The notes: a model not told the origin generated them from the sequence alone. A DNA stretch of 64,000 nucleotides from Hansfordia pulvinata (GCA_006538405.1 BJKQ01000008.1:2604001-2668000); one strand, 5' to 3'. Positions 1-12,677 are shown, counted from the first letter of the stretch. Translations and numbers: made by a program.

Positions 1-3000
1 GAAGTGAGGAATCTGCTTCAGAGGGCTATCGCGGTCCCACATGGCTTGAACCACCATCTGGGACATCTCCATGGCGTTCATGGCGTTGAGGTAGCCATCA
101 GATGACAGGACGTCGACCGTCGCGCTCAGGAGGCCGAGGACCTTGGACACAATCATCTCCTGGTCCTTGGCCATGTCGATGGGCAGCTGCATCCGCGAGA
201 AGTGCGCCTGCAGCAGCACAAACGCCTTAAAGTGCGGCGAGTCGTACGCGGGCTCGGACATCTTGACGGGCACCCGGTCGTAGATGCGGCGCAGCAGGTT
301 GTCCTCGTGGCGGCGGATCTGGATCGACTCGAACTCGGTCGCAGACGTGACAATCTCGAGGATGCCCTTGAGCTTCGTCTTGGAGGTGAGGGACAGGAGG
401 AATGTCTGCATCGTGATGTACGAAATGTTGTAGTAGGCTGCAATCATGGCCGCGTTCTGGGGCGCGACGGACCCGTCGTCCTCGTCAAAGTCGATGATCT
501 TGGACTCGGTGAGCTCCTTGAGGGTGGTCTCGACGAGGTCCGAGAGATAGGCCCCCAGGGCGTCCTGCGTCAGGCTGGGGAGGCTGTAGTAGCTGGGGTT
601 GGCCAGGAGGCGACGGTAGAAGTACGTGAAGGTGGTCCAGTTGATGGCATCCTCGGCGGACTCGATCATCTTGGTGCTGACCTCGGTCACAAAGGCATCG
701 TGCACGTAGTTGTGCAAGTGGGACTCGACCGGCAGGGCTTCGATCAGGAACTTCTTGAAGTACTCCCTCTTGACGCCCGGGACCATCAGCACGCCGCGGC
801 TCTTCCGCTCGTTCCTGGCGGGCTTCAACGCCTTTCCGAACATCTGCAGAACCTCGCTGAGCTGGTAGTCGATGTACCGATGCTCGCGGCCCTCGAAGTA
901 CTGCGTTCCCATCACGACGACGAGGTGGGCGGTGACGTCGAGCTCCCAGCACGTGTCGCGGGAAGCGATCAGGACCTGGATCGCCCCCTGTCTGTAGAGA
1001 TGGAGAACGATCCGCTTGTCGCCGGCGCTCAGGGCCTCGTGGTAGTATCCGACGCCGTGGGACAGTGCCTCCGCCAGGGCTTCTTCCTGCACCCGCTCAA
1101 GAAGCGGGCGCATCTGCTCCACGTCGACGTGGAGGAAGCGATCCTCGTCGTCGTCTGCCAGACAAGCCGCCAGAACATCGCGGGCGCTGGACCTGGTCTG
1201 CTTCCTGCTCGGCACAAACACCAGCGCGGGCTGGTCCGGCGAGGTCTCGGTGATGGCGAGGTACGTCGGCTTGGCCATGGCGAGCATGAGTGACGGGAAG
1301 TGAGGGATGGAAAATGGTTGAATGCGCAGGTCGAGCGGCACGGGGCGAACATGGGGGCTGAAGTTGAAGATGTCCTTCTTCTTGGCGTCGATCCAGCCGG
1401 CGATGTCCTGGGCGTTGGCCAGCGACACGCTGAGGCCGATGATGCGCATCTCCAGCTCGGCTGTCGTCCGGATGTAGTGCATCCGAGAGACGATGATCTC
1501 GTAGATGTAGCCCTGCTGGCCACCGAGCAGGTGGAGCTCGTCGGCGATGAACAGCTCGACCGTGAGGATGTTCTTGCGCCTCTGCCACTGCCTCGACAGC
1601 ACATCCCACTGCGTGGGTGTGGCGAGAATGAGGTCGCCCTTCTCGAGCAGCTTGAGATCCGTCGCCGTCTCGCCAGTCAGCTTGACAATCTCTTTGCCGC
1701 CGCGGAGATGGCTAAGGCGCTTCGACCAGTCCTGGAACCGGATGTCGACGAGCTCCTGGAACGGAGCAATGTAGACGGCGCGGCCAATCTCCGGCTTGGA
1801 CCACAGGCGCAGAATCGAGAACTCTGCGCACACCGTCTTGCCGCTTCCTGTCGGGGCCCCGATGAAAACGTTGTCGTCCGTGTTGTACAGGGAGTTGAAG
1901 GTCTGCGTCTGGATCTTGTTGAAGTAGGTCCAGTCCTCGTACAAGCTGGCGTAGTCCTTGGCCTTGAGGGCCGCGACTGGCAGAGGCTGCATGTCCAGAA
2001 GCTGCGTGTGCGGGGGGAACTTCTCGGGAAGTATGAGCTTCTGGAAGCTGACGGGCACCCTCGTCTCCGAGTGCATCCACCTGTCTGAGATGACGGATAT
2101 GAAGTAGTTGGGGGGCATGGGGTCCGTGATCGGGACGGTGAAGTCGACCAGGTGCTCGTTCGACTCCGACTCGGCGTAGTCTTTGCGGAGAAGGAACTGG
2201 TCGTGGAACAGGATGTCTTCGCCGTCGCAGTCCTCCACCATGATCCAGAAGCTCTCGGCCGTGCCGTGGACAGAGTCATCCCACTCAAAGTTGGGCGTGA
2301 TCGTAAGCTCCACGCGCAGCATGGATCTCGTCATGGGCTGCGCCTGGGCCTGGACGTCCAGCCGAGGGAACTTGGAGACGAAGCCGCACACCGTCCGGCC
2401 AGCCTTCGGGATGCCGATAAGCTCACCCATGCGGGGCGGGTCGAGGTCGAAGAACGTGTTCCACGGTATGTCCATCCTCTCGACTTTGGCGACAACGTCC
2501 CGGGGGCAGCCGGGGAACTGCTGCAGGGGGTGTTGGTGGGCCACATGCGCTTCTCGGCCATCTTGCACAGGTCCAGAGCAGTCTTGCAGACGCTGGCCCA
2601 GCCCTTCTGCAGCGTGATTTCGAAGATGGCCCTCAGGATACGGCCAGCCGACTGCGTGACGTAGACCATGTCGGCCATGAGCGCAAGCCCGTCAAGCTTG
2701 AGCCGCGAGATGTAGGCCTGGAGGAGGACGTTGATCTTGCAGTGGGGCTCTTCGATGCTCTCCTTGACGGGGATTGGCACGCGGTCGAGCAGCTTGACCA
2801 GCTCCAGCTTCTCGTCCTGACGCACAGGGATGTACTTGAACTCGGCACTGAGAGCAAAGACGCGGAAGAGCTCAATCGTCGTGATCGAAGGCTGGATCAG
2901 CTTGTTGTAGGTATCCATGGATCCGCACGTGATGTAGTAATGCGACGAGATCCGGCCCAGCTCAGTCGCCTTGACCTTGCCCGTCTTCTCGTCGTAGGTG

Positions 3001-6000
3001 ATGAGGTTCGACTTCTTGAGCACCATGGCGGCGGAGTGGATGAGATCCACGCGCTTCTGCTCGAGCGCCACGTCGTCCTCGTAGTCGGCGCCGACGCTGT
3101 ACAGGCCGGGCGATCGGAGCATGCGGACGAAGAGGTAGGTGTAGCCCAGCCACTCGACGCCTTCGTCGCGGCTGCGCACGTTGCCCAGAACGACTTCGGC
3201 ATTGAGGTTGTCCACCAGTTTGCTCGCGAACTGACTCTCGATGGGAAGCTGCTGGTTGAGCAAGGACAGGTAGTACTGCATCTCGCCTTGCGACGTGATG
3301 ATGATGCCTTCACCGTAGGTATCGTACTGCGGTCGACCGGCACGTCCCAACATCTGCAGCACATCCTGGGGCTGAGCTCTACCCAGCTGCCCTTCTCCGG
3401 GGAGTAGACCTGGGTGCCCTTGATGATGACGGTGTGGGCAGGCAAGTTGACACCCCAGGCCAAGGTGGCTGTACAGACAAGCACTTGGATCAAGCCGTTG
3501 GCGAAGAGATCCTCCACGTCTGTACGGTCGAGACGACTCATACCGGCATGGTGGATGCCGAAGCCGTAGGGGAGCAGATCTTTCAGGTCGGCGTCGGTGG
3601 CCTGGCTCGCCGCCTCGTTGAGGGCTTCCCTGGAGCCCGAATCGTGCTTCAGAATCTGGTTGATGGTCTCCAGCTCCAGCGCCTTGTCACGGATGTACTT
3701 TGCCGTCTTGGCGGTCTCCTTTCGTGAGTGCACAAAGATGAGCATCTGGTTGCGATGCGTGCCGACGTGTTCGATGGTCTTGGTGTACGTAATGTCGTTC
3801 ATCGTCTTCAGTTGCTTGATTGCCTTCTTGTCGGTGACGCCGATGAACTCCTGCCTCAGCGGGCAAGGTCGGAAGGACCCGTCAAAGTGGAAAAGCCCCT
3901 TCTCGGGGTCGACGCGGAGGAAACTGGCCACGTCCTTGTAGTTGGGCAGCGTGGCAGACAGACCAATCAGCCGCACGGGGTCGCCCGTCTGCTCCGTCTT
4001 GCGAATCGTCCTGCCAACGATGCTCTCGAGGACCGGTCCGCGGTCGTCGTGCAGCAGGTGAATCTCGTCAATGATGACCAGTCTGACGAGATTTGTGTAG
4101 CTGAGATCGGTGGCTTTTCTGGTGATGACGTCCCATTTCTCGGGGTGGTGACGATGATCTGGGTTTCGGCGATCTGCTGTTTCGTGAGCTGGCGATCGCC
4201 AGTCAACTCGGAAACGGTGATGCCGTAGGGCTTCAGCCGCGCGCCAAAGTTTCCAACTTGCTCTTGGACGAGGGCCTTCAAGGGGGCGATGTACACAATC
4301 TTGAAGGCGTCCAGGTCGATGTCGCCGGTGGCGGGGTTCCGGTGCTTCCCCAGCTCGTGCAGAATGGTCAGCATGGCAACGTTTGTCTTGCCGCTGCCCG
4401 TCGGCGCACAGATGAGCATGTTGCCGTCATCGCCAAACGCGGAAGGGAAGCACTTGGACTGGATCTTGTTGAGGGACTTGGCCGAGCTGAATGGTGCTCG
4501 CGCCCATTCGGGCATGTCCGTGATGGGGATGTTCAGGTCGCTGGGGTCGTTGCGCTTCTTCGGGGGCGGGACGTGAATCTCCTCGTATCCCTTGAATGTC
4601 CGTTTCGTCGACCCTTCGGGAAGCCTTACTTTCGGGTTCGTCATCAAGTGGTTGCCTTGGTCGAAGACGAGGTTTTCCAGGTTGATCGTCTTCCGTGGCT
4701 GCAGGCCGCCGACCAGCTGGCCTTCGGCGCGCTCTTCCTTGGGGGCCTCGGCCGTAAATGACGACGGCACGTCAATGTCCATCTTGATGTCCATCTTCTT
4801 CGGACCATCGGTGGTCTTCTTGCCGCGCAGCTCGTCGAGAATCCACCGGACACCCTCCGAGGCCATTTCCCGCTCAATGGTGGCTTTGCTCTCGTCGTCT
4901 TCCGCTCTCGCCAGACGAGTCAGCCAGACGACCTTCTCGCGGTTTTGAATGAGCTTCTGGACAACCTCGTGGTGCTCGTAGTCGAAGAGGTCCATGAGGT
5001 CGTTCTCGATGTCTCGGAGTTGCTTCTCGTCGCCCCCCTCATCGTCCGGCTCGCCGGACAAGATGTGCAATGCCTTGCCAGTCTTGTCGTGCTGGTCGTG
5101 GGCGTCGGGGTAAAGCTTTCCGATTTCTCTCTGCAGCCAGAAGGCGTCGATCTCGCGGGCCGGGATCGAGTTCTTCTCGTCCGAGGCGGCCTTCCCTTTC
5201 GAGCCGGACAGACCAGAGTCGATCACCATCTCGTCCCCGTTGGCGTCGGCGGCTTCACGGACGCTGTCCGCAGCCTCGTCGGCAGCCTCGCCTACAACAT
5301 TCTCGTCATCGTCCGCGTCGGCAGCCTCGTCGTCCGAGGACTCATCGCGGACTTCGTTGGTAATGGCTCCCTCGCCATCCTCGTCCTCGTCGTCGAAGAC
5401 AACAGCAACACCCTGGCGGTCGTCAATCTCGGCGTCGTCGTCGGCGGCGCCGCCGGCTGTGTCCATCTCCTCTTCGTCGTCTTGGGCGTCGTAATCCGTT
5501 ATCTTCTTGCCGAGGTTCACCAGTTCGCTGAACTGTTTCGGGCTCATCGTGGCCCCCAAAAGGTCGTCAATCTCCTTCTTCTTGTCGAAGTCCTTCATAT
5601 CCTCGTCCTTGAGGTACTCGAGCGCCGCGTCGGCAGCACTCATGACGACCTCCTGAGGTACATCGCCGAGGTTCTGGGCCACAATGTGGAGTATGAGGTT
5701 GAAGGTGGAGCGCGTCTCGTGCGTCCTCGGTCGGTAGGTCAGGCCCTCCACCAGCAAGTCGGTCTGGCCCAGGATGCCCGTCCTGGCCTGGGCAGTGTCC
5801 GGCTTGCGACTGCGCTGCTCGCGGGCCAGTATGTCCTGTCCCTCGCGCACATTGCCTCTCTGGACATCGGGCATGCCGGCCTTCTTTTGCTTCGGAGCTG
5901 TGTCGCGGGCAACCTGGGAGCCCATGTCGGTGATCCTCAGGCGGCCGGCCAGGGACTCGGGATCGCCGGTGGCCTCGTCGGTGCGGCGGGTGACGAAACG

Positions 6001-6081
6001 GCGGTCCGCCTGGAGGACCAGGTTGGACATGGCCGAGTACTTGTACTGCGACACATCGCGCTGGTGGTCCTTGTCGGCCAT
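1..6081 (-). CDS. brr2: Pre-mRNA splicing helicase BRR2, 3' end beyond window
   Basis: Ski2-like RNA helicase of the U5 snRNP, which unwinds U4/U6 during spliceosome activation in the nucleus. About 2,030 codons are visible from ATG 6081, and family members are about 2,200 residues, so roughly the last 170 residues lie outside. An acidic N-terminal region is followed by helicase cassette 1 (APTGSGKT near residue 557, then DEIHLLHD, then [10 protein letters not shown]), a first Sec63-like region, and cassette 2 ([17 protein letters not shown]). The degenerate second cassette is typical of BRR2. No intron is needed in the visible part. The frame breaks three times, each fixed by one extra G on the plus strand: G4 at 4142-4145, G4 at 3368-3371 and G5 at 2526-2530. 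Conserved motifs continue on both sides of each break, so I treat this as one gene with sequence errors. Confidence 0.96.
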
Positions 6082-7324
6082 GTTTGCGGTTGCGATGGGG
6101 TTTGTCTAGTCTGGCGTGTCTCGTGGCGCGGGTCTGCAGCTACCGCATGGGCGTCGGCGCCTGGAGGGGTCCGCGGAGGAGGCCGTCAGCAAACAGCCTC
6201 GCAGCCGGCAGCTATGAGATGAGATGATTCACACACCAATGTCTTCGCGACGGCTGCGCCAAGCGGGAGCTGGCTGGCTGGCTGGCTGGCAGCTTTGGGG
6301 GGGGCCCGGTGAGGGGATGCCCTCAGCAGAACGTGTCGGGGCCCAGCGCGACCGTCAACGCAGCGCAGAATAGGCCGGGCGTGGGAAAGTCCGGTAGGAA
6401 ATGTCGCTGGTATATCTCCAAAGTCGAGAGATGGAGAAGAAGGGTGCGCGGTCCTGTGTTGAGGCCGGAGTGGCCCGCGACGTCGTCGGGTTTGATGCTG
6501 GTTGATGGGGAAAATTTATTATACAAATTCCATGTTTTGCTCGAGGCAGGCAAAGCGAGTCATCGGGCAGTCACTCCAATCGCCAATGCGCGCGCCTGGG
6601 ACCTTCCTCCAGTTAGCTCTACGAGTGAGTACTCGTATCCATCCGTACTGCAAGTGGGGAATCCGACAAGGGCAGAAGAGATGGAGACTTTACCCAAAAC
6701 AGCCAAGGTCAGAGTGAGCGGACCTGCGCGTACCGTCCCAGTACCGCAGCTGGCTCGAGCCCACCACGCTACATCGGTACCTACTCGAGTGATCGTAGCG
6801 CCTAGCCCGTGGTGGTAGTCTGTTTGGCAGGTGGTGGTGATAGGATTGCGTAGGTCAATAGAGATGCCCATGCATTGCATATCGCGTCTTTTGTCATTTG
6901 ACGATTTGAGCCCGGTCCCGGCTTCAGTCTTTCTCCAGCTACCGTATAATATACTTAGCTACTCGTAACCACGTATTTCGTGTGCATATTACATCCTCCT
7001 CACAACTCGTAAAGACTCTCAAGTCCCGACTCCCGTTTGTGGTGCCGCCGCGAAGCCCCTTTCGAGCCAGCCGAGCGGGTCCAGAGCATCTCCTAATAAG
7101 TTACCTGCACCTAGGCTCCGCAGACCGCAAGTTCAACAACATCACGAGGCGCGCTGCCATAAGAATACTACAATAGCCTCAAGCTCCATCTGGTGTCTCT
7201 AAGGTTCCAATCAATATTGTTCTTTTTCGTTACTCTTCAGCCGTTGCTCTTCAGTCGCCTTCTCGCCCCAACGTCCTGTCATCAGCCTCCTACTTTGACT
7301 ACTCCACCGATCCGCCCAGCGACC
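6082..7324. promoter_or_regulatory. Divergent spacer between BRR2 and the coiled-coil gene
   Basis: This 1.2 kb spacer lies between two divergently transcribed genes and should hold both promoters and 5' leaders. It contains TACTCGTA octamers at 6630 and 6960 and short GGCT repeats near 6270-6290. No reading frame in it looks like a protein. I see no exact core promoter element that I would defend. Confidence 0.5.
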
Positions 7325-9126
7325 ATGTCGGCTGCCTCGGCCGAGGACGATGCAGGGCCCGACCTGCGCTCGCGTGCGATATACGCAATGCGGAACCAGG
7401 TGCGGCCAGCGGACCACGTGGACGCGTTTCGGCGGTGGAGTGCCCAGAATCTGGCGCGCAGCTTGGGGCTCACGGGCGTCGAGCAGCTGGGCAACCCCTT
7501 GTCGCTGGTGGAAGCCGATGCAGAGTTCCCGGGCGGCGGCGCCTCGTCTACGGAAAACGCCACTGATGAGGCGGGGGTCGGCGGCACGGATGCCAGTCTG
7601 ACTCCCGCCCAACGCGAGTACCTGGCCGAGGCGCGCAGAAGCGTAGATCTGCGCTCCGAGCTGGCGCGGTTGGTCGAGCACACCCGCGACGCCTCGGACG
7701 GCCACGCGAACGACAGAGCACAAGACACCGACGCGCCAGACCACGCCGTCCAGACTCTCGAGCTGCAGGCCGACGTCGCCGCCCTCGAGAGGCAGGTCCA
7801 ACGCGCCGAGCTCGCGCACCGCTGCCTGGACAGCCTGGAGCAGCTCCCGGCCGCCTCTCCCGACTTCCTGGACCCCGCCGTCATGTTTCGCGACTGCCCG
7901 CGGCTGCCCGAGATGCCACGCGAGCTCATGGACAGCTTCACGCGCGTCGGAGCCGGAGCCGCGGCCGGGGCTGCGGGCGCCGCCGGCCCGGCCCCCGATG
8001 CCCAGGAGCTCATGCGCCGGCTCACGCGGGAGAACCTGCGGCACAAGATCCTGGCGCGCAAGGCGCGTCAGGACGCCAGCGCGGCGCGCGCGCTCGGCGG
8101 CAGGGACGCCGCCCGGCTGCCGCCCCAGGTCCAGCTGCAAGCCCTGGCCTCCGTCAAGAACGCCTTGATCGGCTGGATCGAAACGCAACTGGGCAAGGCG
8201 GGCGGCGAAGATGACGAGGATTTTGACGACGATGCCGGGTCTCCGCGGAAGCAGCAAGCATCGCCACAGCCCACCCAGGCCGAGCTAGACACGCGGCTCG
8301 CGGGCATCCGCCGCGAGTACGATACTCATATTGCGCTCCGCAGAGAGATCATGGCTCTCGTGGCCCAGTCACGGGGACTGGCGGCCGAGAATCGGGCGGC
8401 GAGCCGGGATGCCAAGCAGAGCCAGCGCGATGCCGCCTCTTCCCAGTCCTCGCAGCACCAGCCCAGCCCAGCCCAGCAGGCGGCGGCGACTTCGTACCCC
8501 TCCAAGATCGATACCGAGGCGTTCCTCCTCACGCCCTACGTCGAGCAGCTTCAGATCTTGCAGCGTGAGCAGAAAGCCCTCATACAGGAAAAGTCGCATA
8601 TCAACAGCCTGTTGGCGCACCAGCAGGAGGAGACTTGCCAGCTCCTGGGCCACTTGGCTGACGAAAGCCAGCTGCTGCCTCGCTTCCCGGCGGCGGCGAA
8701 GCAGGTGGCCAGGGACCGCCAGCGCCAGAGGCAAGAGCAGGAAAAGGAGCGGCAGCAGCATGGGCTCGGCGAGGCGGCTTCGAGGAGACGGAAGAACACG
8801 GCGGCCATACGACACGCGGATGTTGCGCGACAGGTCGAGCCCTGGCTTGCAGCCTCGGATGCCGCCAAGCTGGCGACCCTCGAAGCCGTGGCGGGAGGGT
8901 CGAGGAGGGGCAGGTTGCCGTTGACGAAGCCATGGAGGCGTTCGAGGAGGCGTGCAAGCTGCTGGACAAAGAGCACCTTCTCGACCAGGGAGGGCCAGCA
9001 GATGGTGAGGATCAAGCCGAAGACGGCGGGCGCGCCCCGCCTCAGAAGAAGAAAGGGGACGCCAAGGTCAATCACACCACCATTTGGTCAAAACTCGACG
9101 GAAATCTGGGTCTGATCAACGAGTGA
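7325..9126 (+). CDS. Coiled-coil protein of unknown function
   Basis: I do not recognise this family. The start at 7325 lies in a good context (gaccATGtc), and the upstream in-frame extension from 7193 looks like leader sequence. With one added base the product is 600 residues. It is rich in Ala, Gln, Glu and Arg, with long helical stretches likely to form coiled coils (around residues 140-190, 315-370 and 400-470), an acidic patch DDEDFDDD near residue 300, and a basic Gln-rich segment around 460-490. The frame breaks at the G4 run 8907-8910; one more G joins it to a C-terminal segment (VDEAMEAFEEACKLLDKEHL...) ending at 9126. Long coiled coils without a catalytic domain suggest a structural or cytoskeletal role, but that is only inference. 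Confidence 0.75.
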
Positions 9127-9722
9127 AGTCTTCTAAAGGCGGGCAGGGACAGCTACGATCGTATGCGACATGGTGTAAGGCAGTGGAAGTTTCTGGTGTT
9201 TGGCATTGCTGTCAACCCTGTGATCAATACGTCCTGCCCTCGCTTGAATCGAGTAGATCTATCGATGCGTCGTCCTGGTCACAAACTGTACAGCCTGGCA
9301 CTGTAGACTCGTATTCAAGCCCGCCTCGTGCATAATAATTCTTTAAGTTGAGTCGTGAAAATTGTATTCCTTCGTGTAACTTGATATCATGACGGCGTCT
9401 GATCGTGCAAACATTCATTTCGGCCCATGGCCTATCCATTTTTCATCTCCAGAGTTCGCCAGCCCTGTGTCGCATTATGGAGCGGAAACCTGCCTACCAC
9501 CAAAAAATGTGTGACCTCATACCTACTTTTTTTGGTGTAGACAGCCTGGCATGACTTTGTTGACATTGAAAGGAGCCAGTCCTCTCGTTCTCAAGGGAGC
9601 CTTTCACCTGTGTTGTGCCTTGCTCGCGTCCTGACGCTAACCAGCGCAATTTCACTTCTTGTTGCCCTTATTCCCTGGCTTGCCAGTCGAGCCACCCTTA
9701 TTACCCCTGCTCCCAGTGTGAT
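9127..9722. other. Convergent 3' spacer
   Basis: Nearly 600 bases lie between two convergent gene ends. The sequence is AT-richer than the flanking genes, as expected for 3' UTRs and poly(A) regions. Nothing in it resembles a further gene. Confidence 0.5.
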
Positions 9723-10927
9723 TTATCGTCGCAGGCGCAGGAGGCTGGCCGTTTCCAAAGGTGGAGTCTTGGCGCTGGTGGCTGGGGTCGAGGCAGTTGC
9801 CGCAGTCTTGGGGACCTCCGCGATGCGATCGCGCAGGGGGTTGTACGGGGCGGCGACCCCAAGGTGAGGCGCGCCCGGTTGACCGGCTGCTTCCGTGGTG
9901 GCCGCATGGAACTCGTAATGGCCGCTAGGGCTGCGGATGGCGGGCGCCCCTGGACCTGGGGCGGCAATCTGCTCGGCGTGTATACGGTCAAGGGACTCGC
10001 CAACAACGGCGTACTGTGACCAGTTGATTGGCGGGCACCGGACGATGTTTTGCGGCTTAGGGAGGGTGGCCCAGGGTTGTTTATCCCTCTTATTTTGTTT
10101 GCGCGGCTGGGTTGGCCCGCCAAGTTGAGAGTGACCTTCGTTTGAGGGTTCGGCTGCTGGTCGAGCCCATCCAGGCTTGCCGCGTTGTCGGGATTGGAAT
10201 CAGAGTCGGAGTCGGAGTCAGATTCGGCAGAGCCGGAGCGAAGAGGCTCGGGGTTGAAGAGGCGGTCACCCTCGATGCCCACACCACCAGTATTTAAATC
10301 AGCGACAAAGTCCTGGGGGTTGGCGAGGGCGGCGGACTTTGCGCGGTCAAGCTGAACCATGTCGGCGGCAGCCTTGCGTTTCTGCATCTGGAGGACGGCG
10401 ATGGCGGACTTTAGGGCCAAGACGTCGGGGTTTGAGTCAAAGTCGATGGGCTCGGGAGGGGGTGGGGCAGACATGACGGAGCTGGGGGTTGCAGCGACAG
10501 CGGATCCTGCGGCTGGCGCCGTCGGGGTTGCGGCGGCATCTGAGGGGGTGGCGTGGGACGGTTGCGTCGAATGCGTGTATGTCTTCTGGCGAGGCGGGGG
10601 AAACACTGCAGGAGGCGGCGGCGGCGTTATCGGGCTGTATGTCGGGGGCTGTGAAGGAGAAGACGGCGCAGCCTGGGTTTGATGCGTCTGGCTTGTAGTC
10701 TGTTGTTGGGTAGGATGTGCGGGCGGAGGTTGCGCAGAGCCGAGCGCCGTTTGCATCTGGTGTAACTGCTGCTGCGCATGGGCGGGAGCGGCGGCGGCGG
10801 CGGCGGGGCGGGAGATCGCGAGGGGTGCTGGCGCCGGTGCTGACGCCGGCGCATTCACGGTTTGGGTGTCGAGTGTGAGGCCCGGCATCCTGTTATCGAG
10901 CCGGTCGCCCCCCGGCAGTTGTTCCAT
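9723..10927 (-). CDS. Pro/Gln-rich protein with conserved C-terminal PPINW block
   Basis: Function unknown. I start it at ATG 10927 (MEQLPGGDRLDNRMPGLTL); the open frame up to 11209 looks like leader. The N-terminal half is Ala/Pro/Gln/Thr-rich and probably disordered. Then comes a helical block (DSNPDVLALKSAIAVLQMQ), an SDSDSDSD run, and a C-terminal block containing VRCPPINWSQYAVVGESLD that looks conserved. That block lies in another frame from the first part. One missing base somewhere in about 10098-10150 explains this and gives exactly 402 codons to a TAA at 9723-9725. A short intron is the alternative, but I see no good splice pair. The composition suggests a nuclear or regulatory protein; this is inference only. 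Confidence 0.65.
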
Positions 10928-11981
10928 GGGAGGCGTTTTCGAAGGATGCACGAGAGTGAACCAGGTCTGCTGGAGTGTGCCTGACGTAGAGCTCGCCGTG
11001 GTGGTCCCGGCTGGCTTGCAGAGTCCGAAAGCCGCCAGGCGCAAATGCAGGGCTTGTGAAAGCCGACTCCGTTGAGTGGTTGTCGGGCCGGCGCGGGGAT
11101 TTGGAGTATTGGGTATCGTGGGTGGTGGCAGTGTGAGCTGTGAGAGGTTGTGTTGAGGAGGATACTCGGAATTGGCGGGCTGCGGGCGGTGGAACTTGAC
11201 ATGCGGCACCTACGAGTTGGGAATTGCGCTGCCCGAGGAATGATGGATATCCGTTGTCAGATGCAGCAGTGTTGACGGCATTTCGTCTCCGTAAGTACAT
11301 GAGGTATGCAAGCTGTGAGTACGAGTACGAGTACACCCTCGGGCGCGACTGCCCGTGTACCCCTCACCCGACCTCAGCCAGCCACCGCGGCGACGTCCAG
11401 GTACGTAAGGTGGGTAGGTAGCTAGGGAAGGCACGCGTTCAGAACCTGATGATCCAAGTGCGAGCACAAGTATCTACATGTGCTCATATGTCTGCAGTAC
11501 CTACCTCATATGCAAGAGACGGGTACCGTGGGCGGGGGTTTCTAACTAGGTACAAATCCACGGACGGGGGCGCAGCAGGCGAGCCGTTTCGCAGATACAT
11601 CCTATAGATATGTAGTACATCATAGAGACTCTTGGTGGGTGATGATCCGCTCAGGTACGAGTAAGGTACTTACGCACTTGCATAGACGGCCATTGGACCT
11701 TGCAGTCCCAAGCCGTCAATGCCGCGTGCTTGACGACACGATCGCTGCCTGGTTGCCCGTACTCACCCAATGCATCTTTTCCTGTTCCATAAGGACGAAA
11801 TATGATTCAGCTTTTCCAATGTTCCCGTTCTTCTCATCCACGGTAAGTACCCTTGGCTATGCCTTGCTGACTGCCTGCGGTGTCTGAACATACATGTCGT
11901 ACCCGTTTCGATGCACGGCGAAGAGATACTATACATGTATGCAATAGACCGCGCTTTCCAATTTCCTCCAAGATATTTCCA
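10928..11981. other. Spacer with TACGAGTA cluster
   Basis: About 1 kb between two genes on the minus strand. It should include the promoter of the Pro/Gln-rich gene. It holds an overlapping pair of TACGAGTA octamers at 11320-11333, a third at 11656-11663, and GTAGGTA-type repeats near 11411 and 11497. No credible coding sequence is present. Confidence 0.5.
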
Positions 11982-12677
11982 TTATGACGCTTCCGCTATG
12001 ATGATGAAAATGAAAAGCAAAATGTAGCCGATAATCTTGAGCCCTTCAAGAGTGCCCTCAAGAATTATGGGCCCCCATTCCTTGACGAACTCCTTGAAGT
12101 TCCCATATTGCTTCTTGAACTTTGCGGAGAATTCGTCGGCTCGCGGGCCGTACTCCTCACGCAATGCCTCGGCTATCTTCTTCAGATCCTGCTTCTTTTT
12201 CGATGTCAGTTTCCAGATTCTATACCGTTTGCCCTGCACTTCTACTTCGCCCTCCTCTCCGTCTCCCGGGTCTGGCGCTTTGATAATCTTCTGGACGCTG
12301 CCGGCGAATGCCTTGAGCTGAGTCTTGACCTCCATCTTGTCCGCATAGGTCTTAAAACGGAACCAGTTCTCGAATGCATCCATCAATTTGCCAAAGTCGG
12401 CTTTGCAGTCATGCAGCCGGTCTTTGATGCATGCCTGCTCGTTACTCGCCGCGCCGCTGCTTGCGAGGAGGGGTTGTTGCTGGTCGTCCCGAAAACAGTA
12501 GTCATTATACGTGGTTGGCATCCCATAATCCCAGTTGCATTGGCTCTCGCCGGCGACATCGTTGGGCCAGCCGCGCGGTTCGGCCAACGGGCTGTGCCCC
12601 GATGCAGGGGGAAATGCCCGAGCTGTGACGCTGCCGAGGAGCGGCAGTCCCAGACACAGGGCATACTGCAGTAGCAT
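11982..12677 (-). CDS. Small secreted or membrane-tailed cysteine-containing protein
   Basis: An intact 231-residue frame with no recognised domain. Residues 1-21 form a clear signal peptide (MLLQYALCLGLPLLGSVTAR, cleavage after Ala21 likely). The mature part has four cysteines (47, 61, 83, 91), enough for two disulphides, all in its N-terminal third. The middle is Lys/Glu-rich and probably helical. A hydrophobic tail (IIGYILLFIFIII, about 214-227) ends only a few residues before the stop. The tail could be a membrane anchor or a GPI-attachment signal. Small size, signal peptide and few cysteines resemble fungal secreted effector candidates, but no effector family is recognised. It stands alone between long spacers. 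Confidence 0.7.
   Translation of the reverse strand: MLLQYALCLGLPLLGSVTARAFPPASGHSPLAEPRGWPNDVAGESQCNWDYGMPTTYNDYCFRDDQQQPLLASSGAASNEQACIKDRLHDCKADFGKLMDAFENWFRFKTYADKMEVKTQLKAFAGSVQKIIKAPDPGDGEEGEVEVQGKRYRIWKLTSKKKQDLKKIAEALREEYGPRADEFSAKFKKQYGNFKEFVKEWGPIILEGTLEGLKIIGYILLFIFIIIAEAS

Noticed and set aside
2526..4145. Programmed frameshifting in BRR2
   Set aside because: Three shifts in one essential gene, none with a slippery heptamer, and the same loss type in unrelated genes, points to sequence error.
10928..11209. N-terminal extension of the Pro/Gln-rich gene from ATG 11209
   Set aside because: The extra 94 codons look like leader sequence and the ATG at 10927 begins a more protein-like segment.
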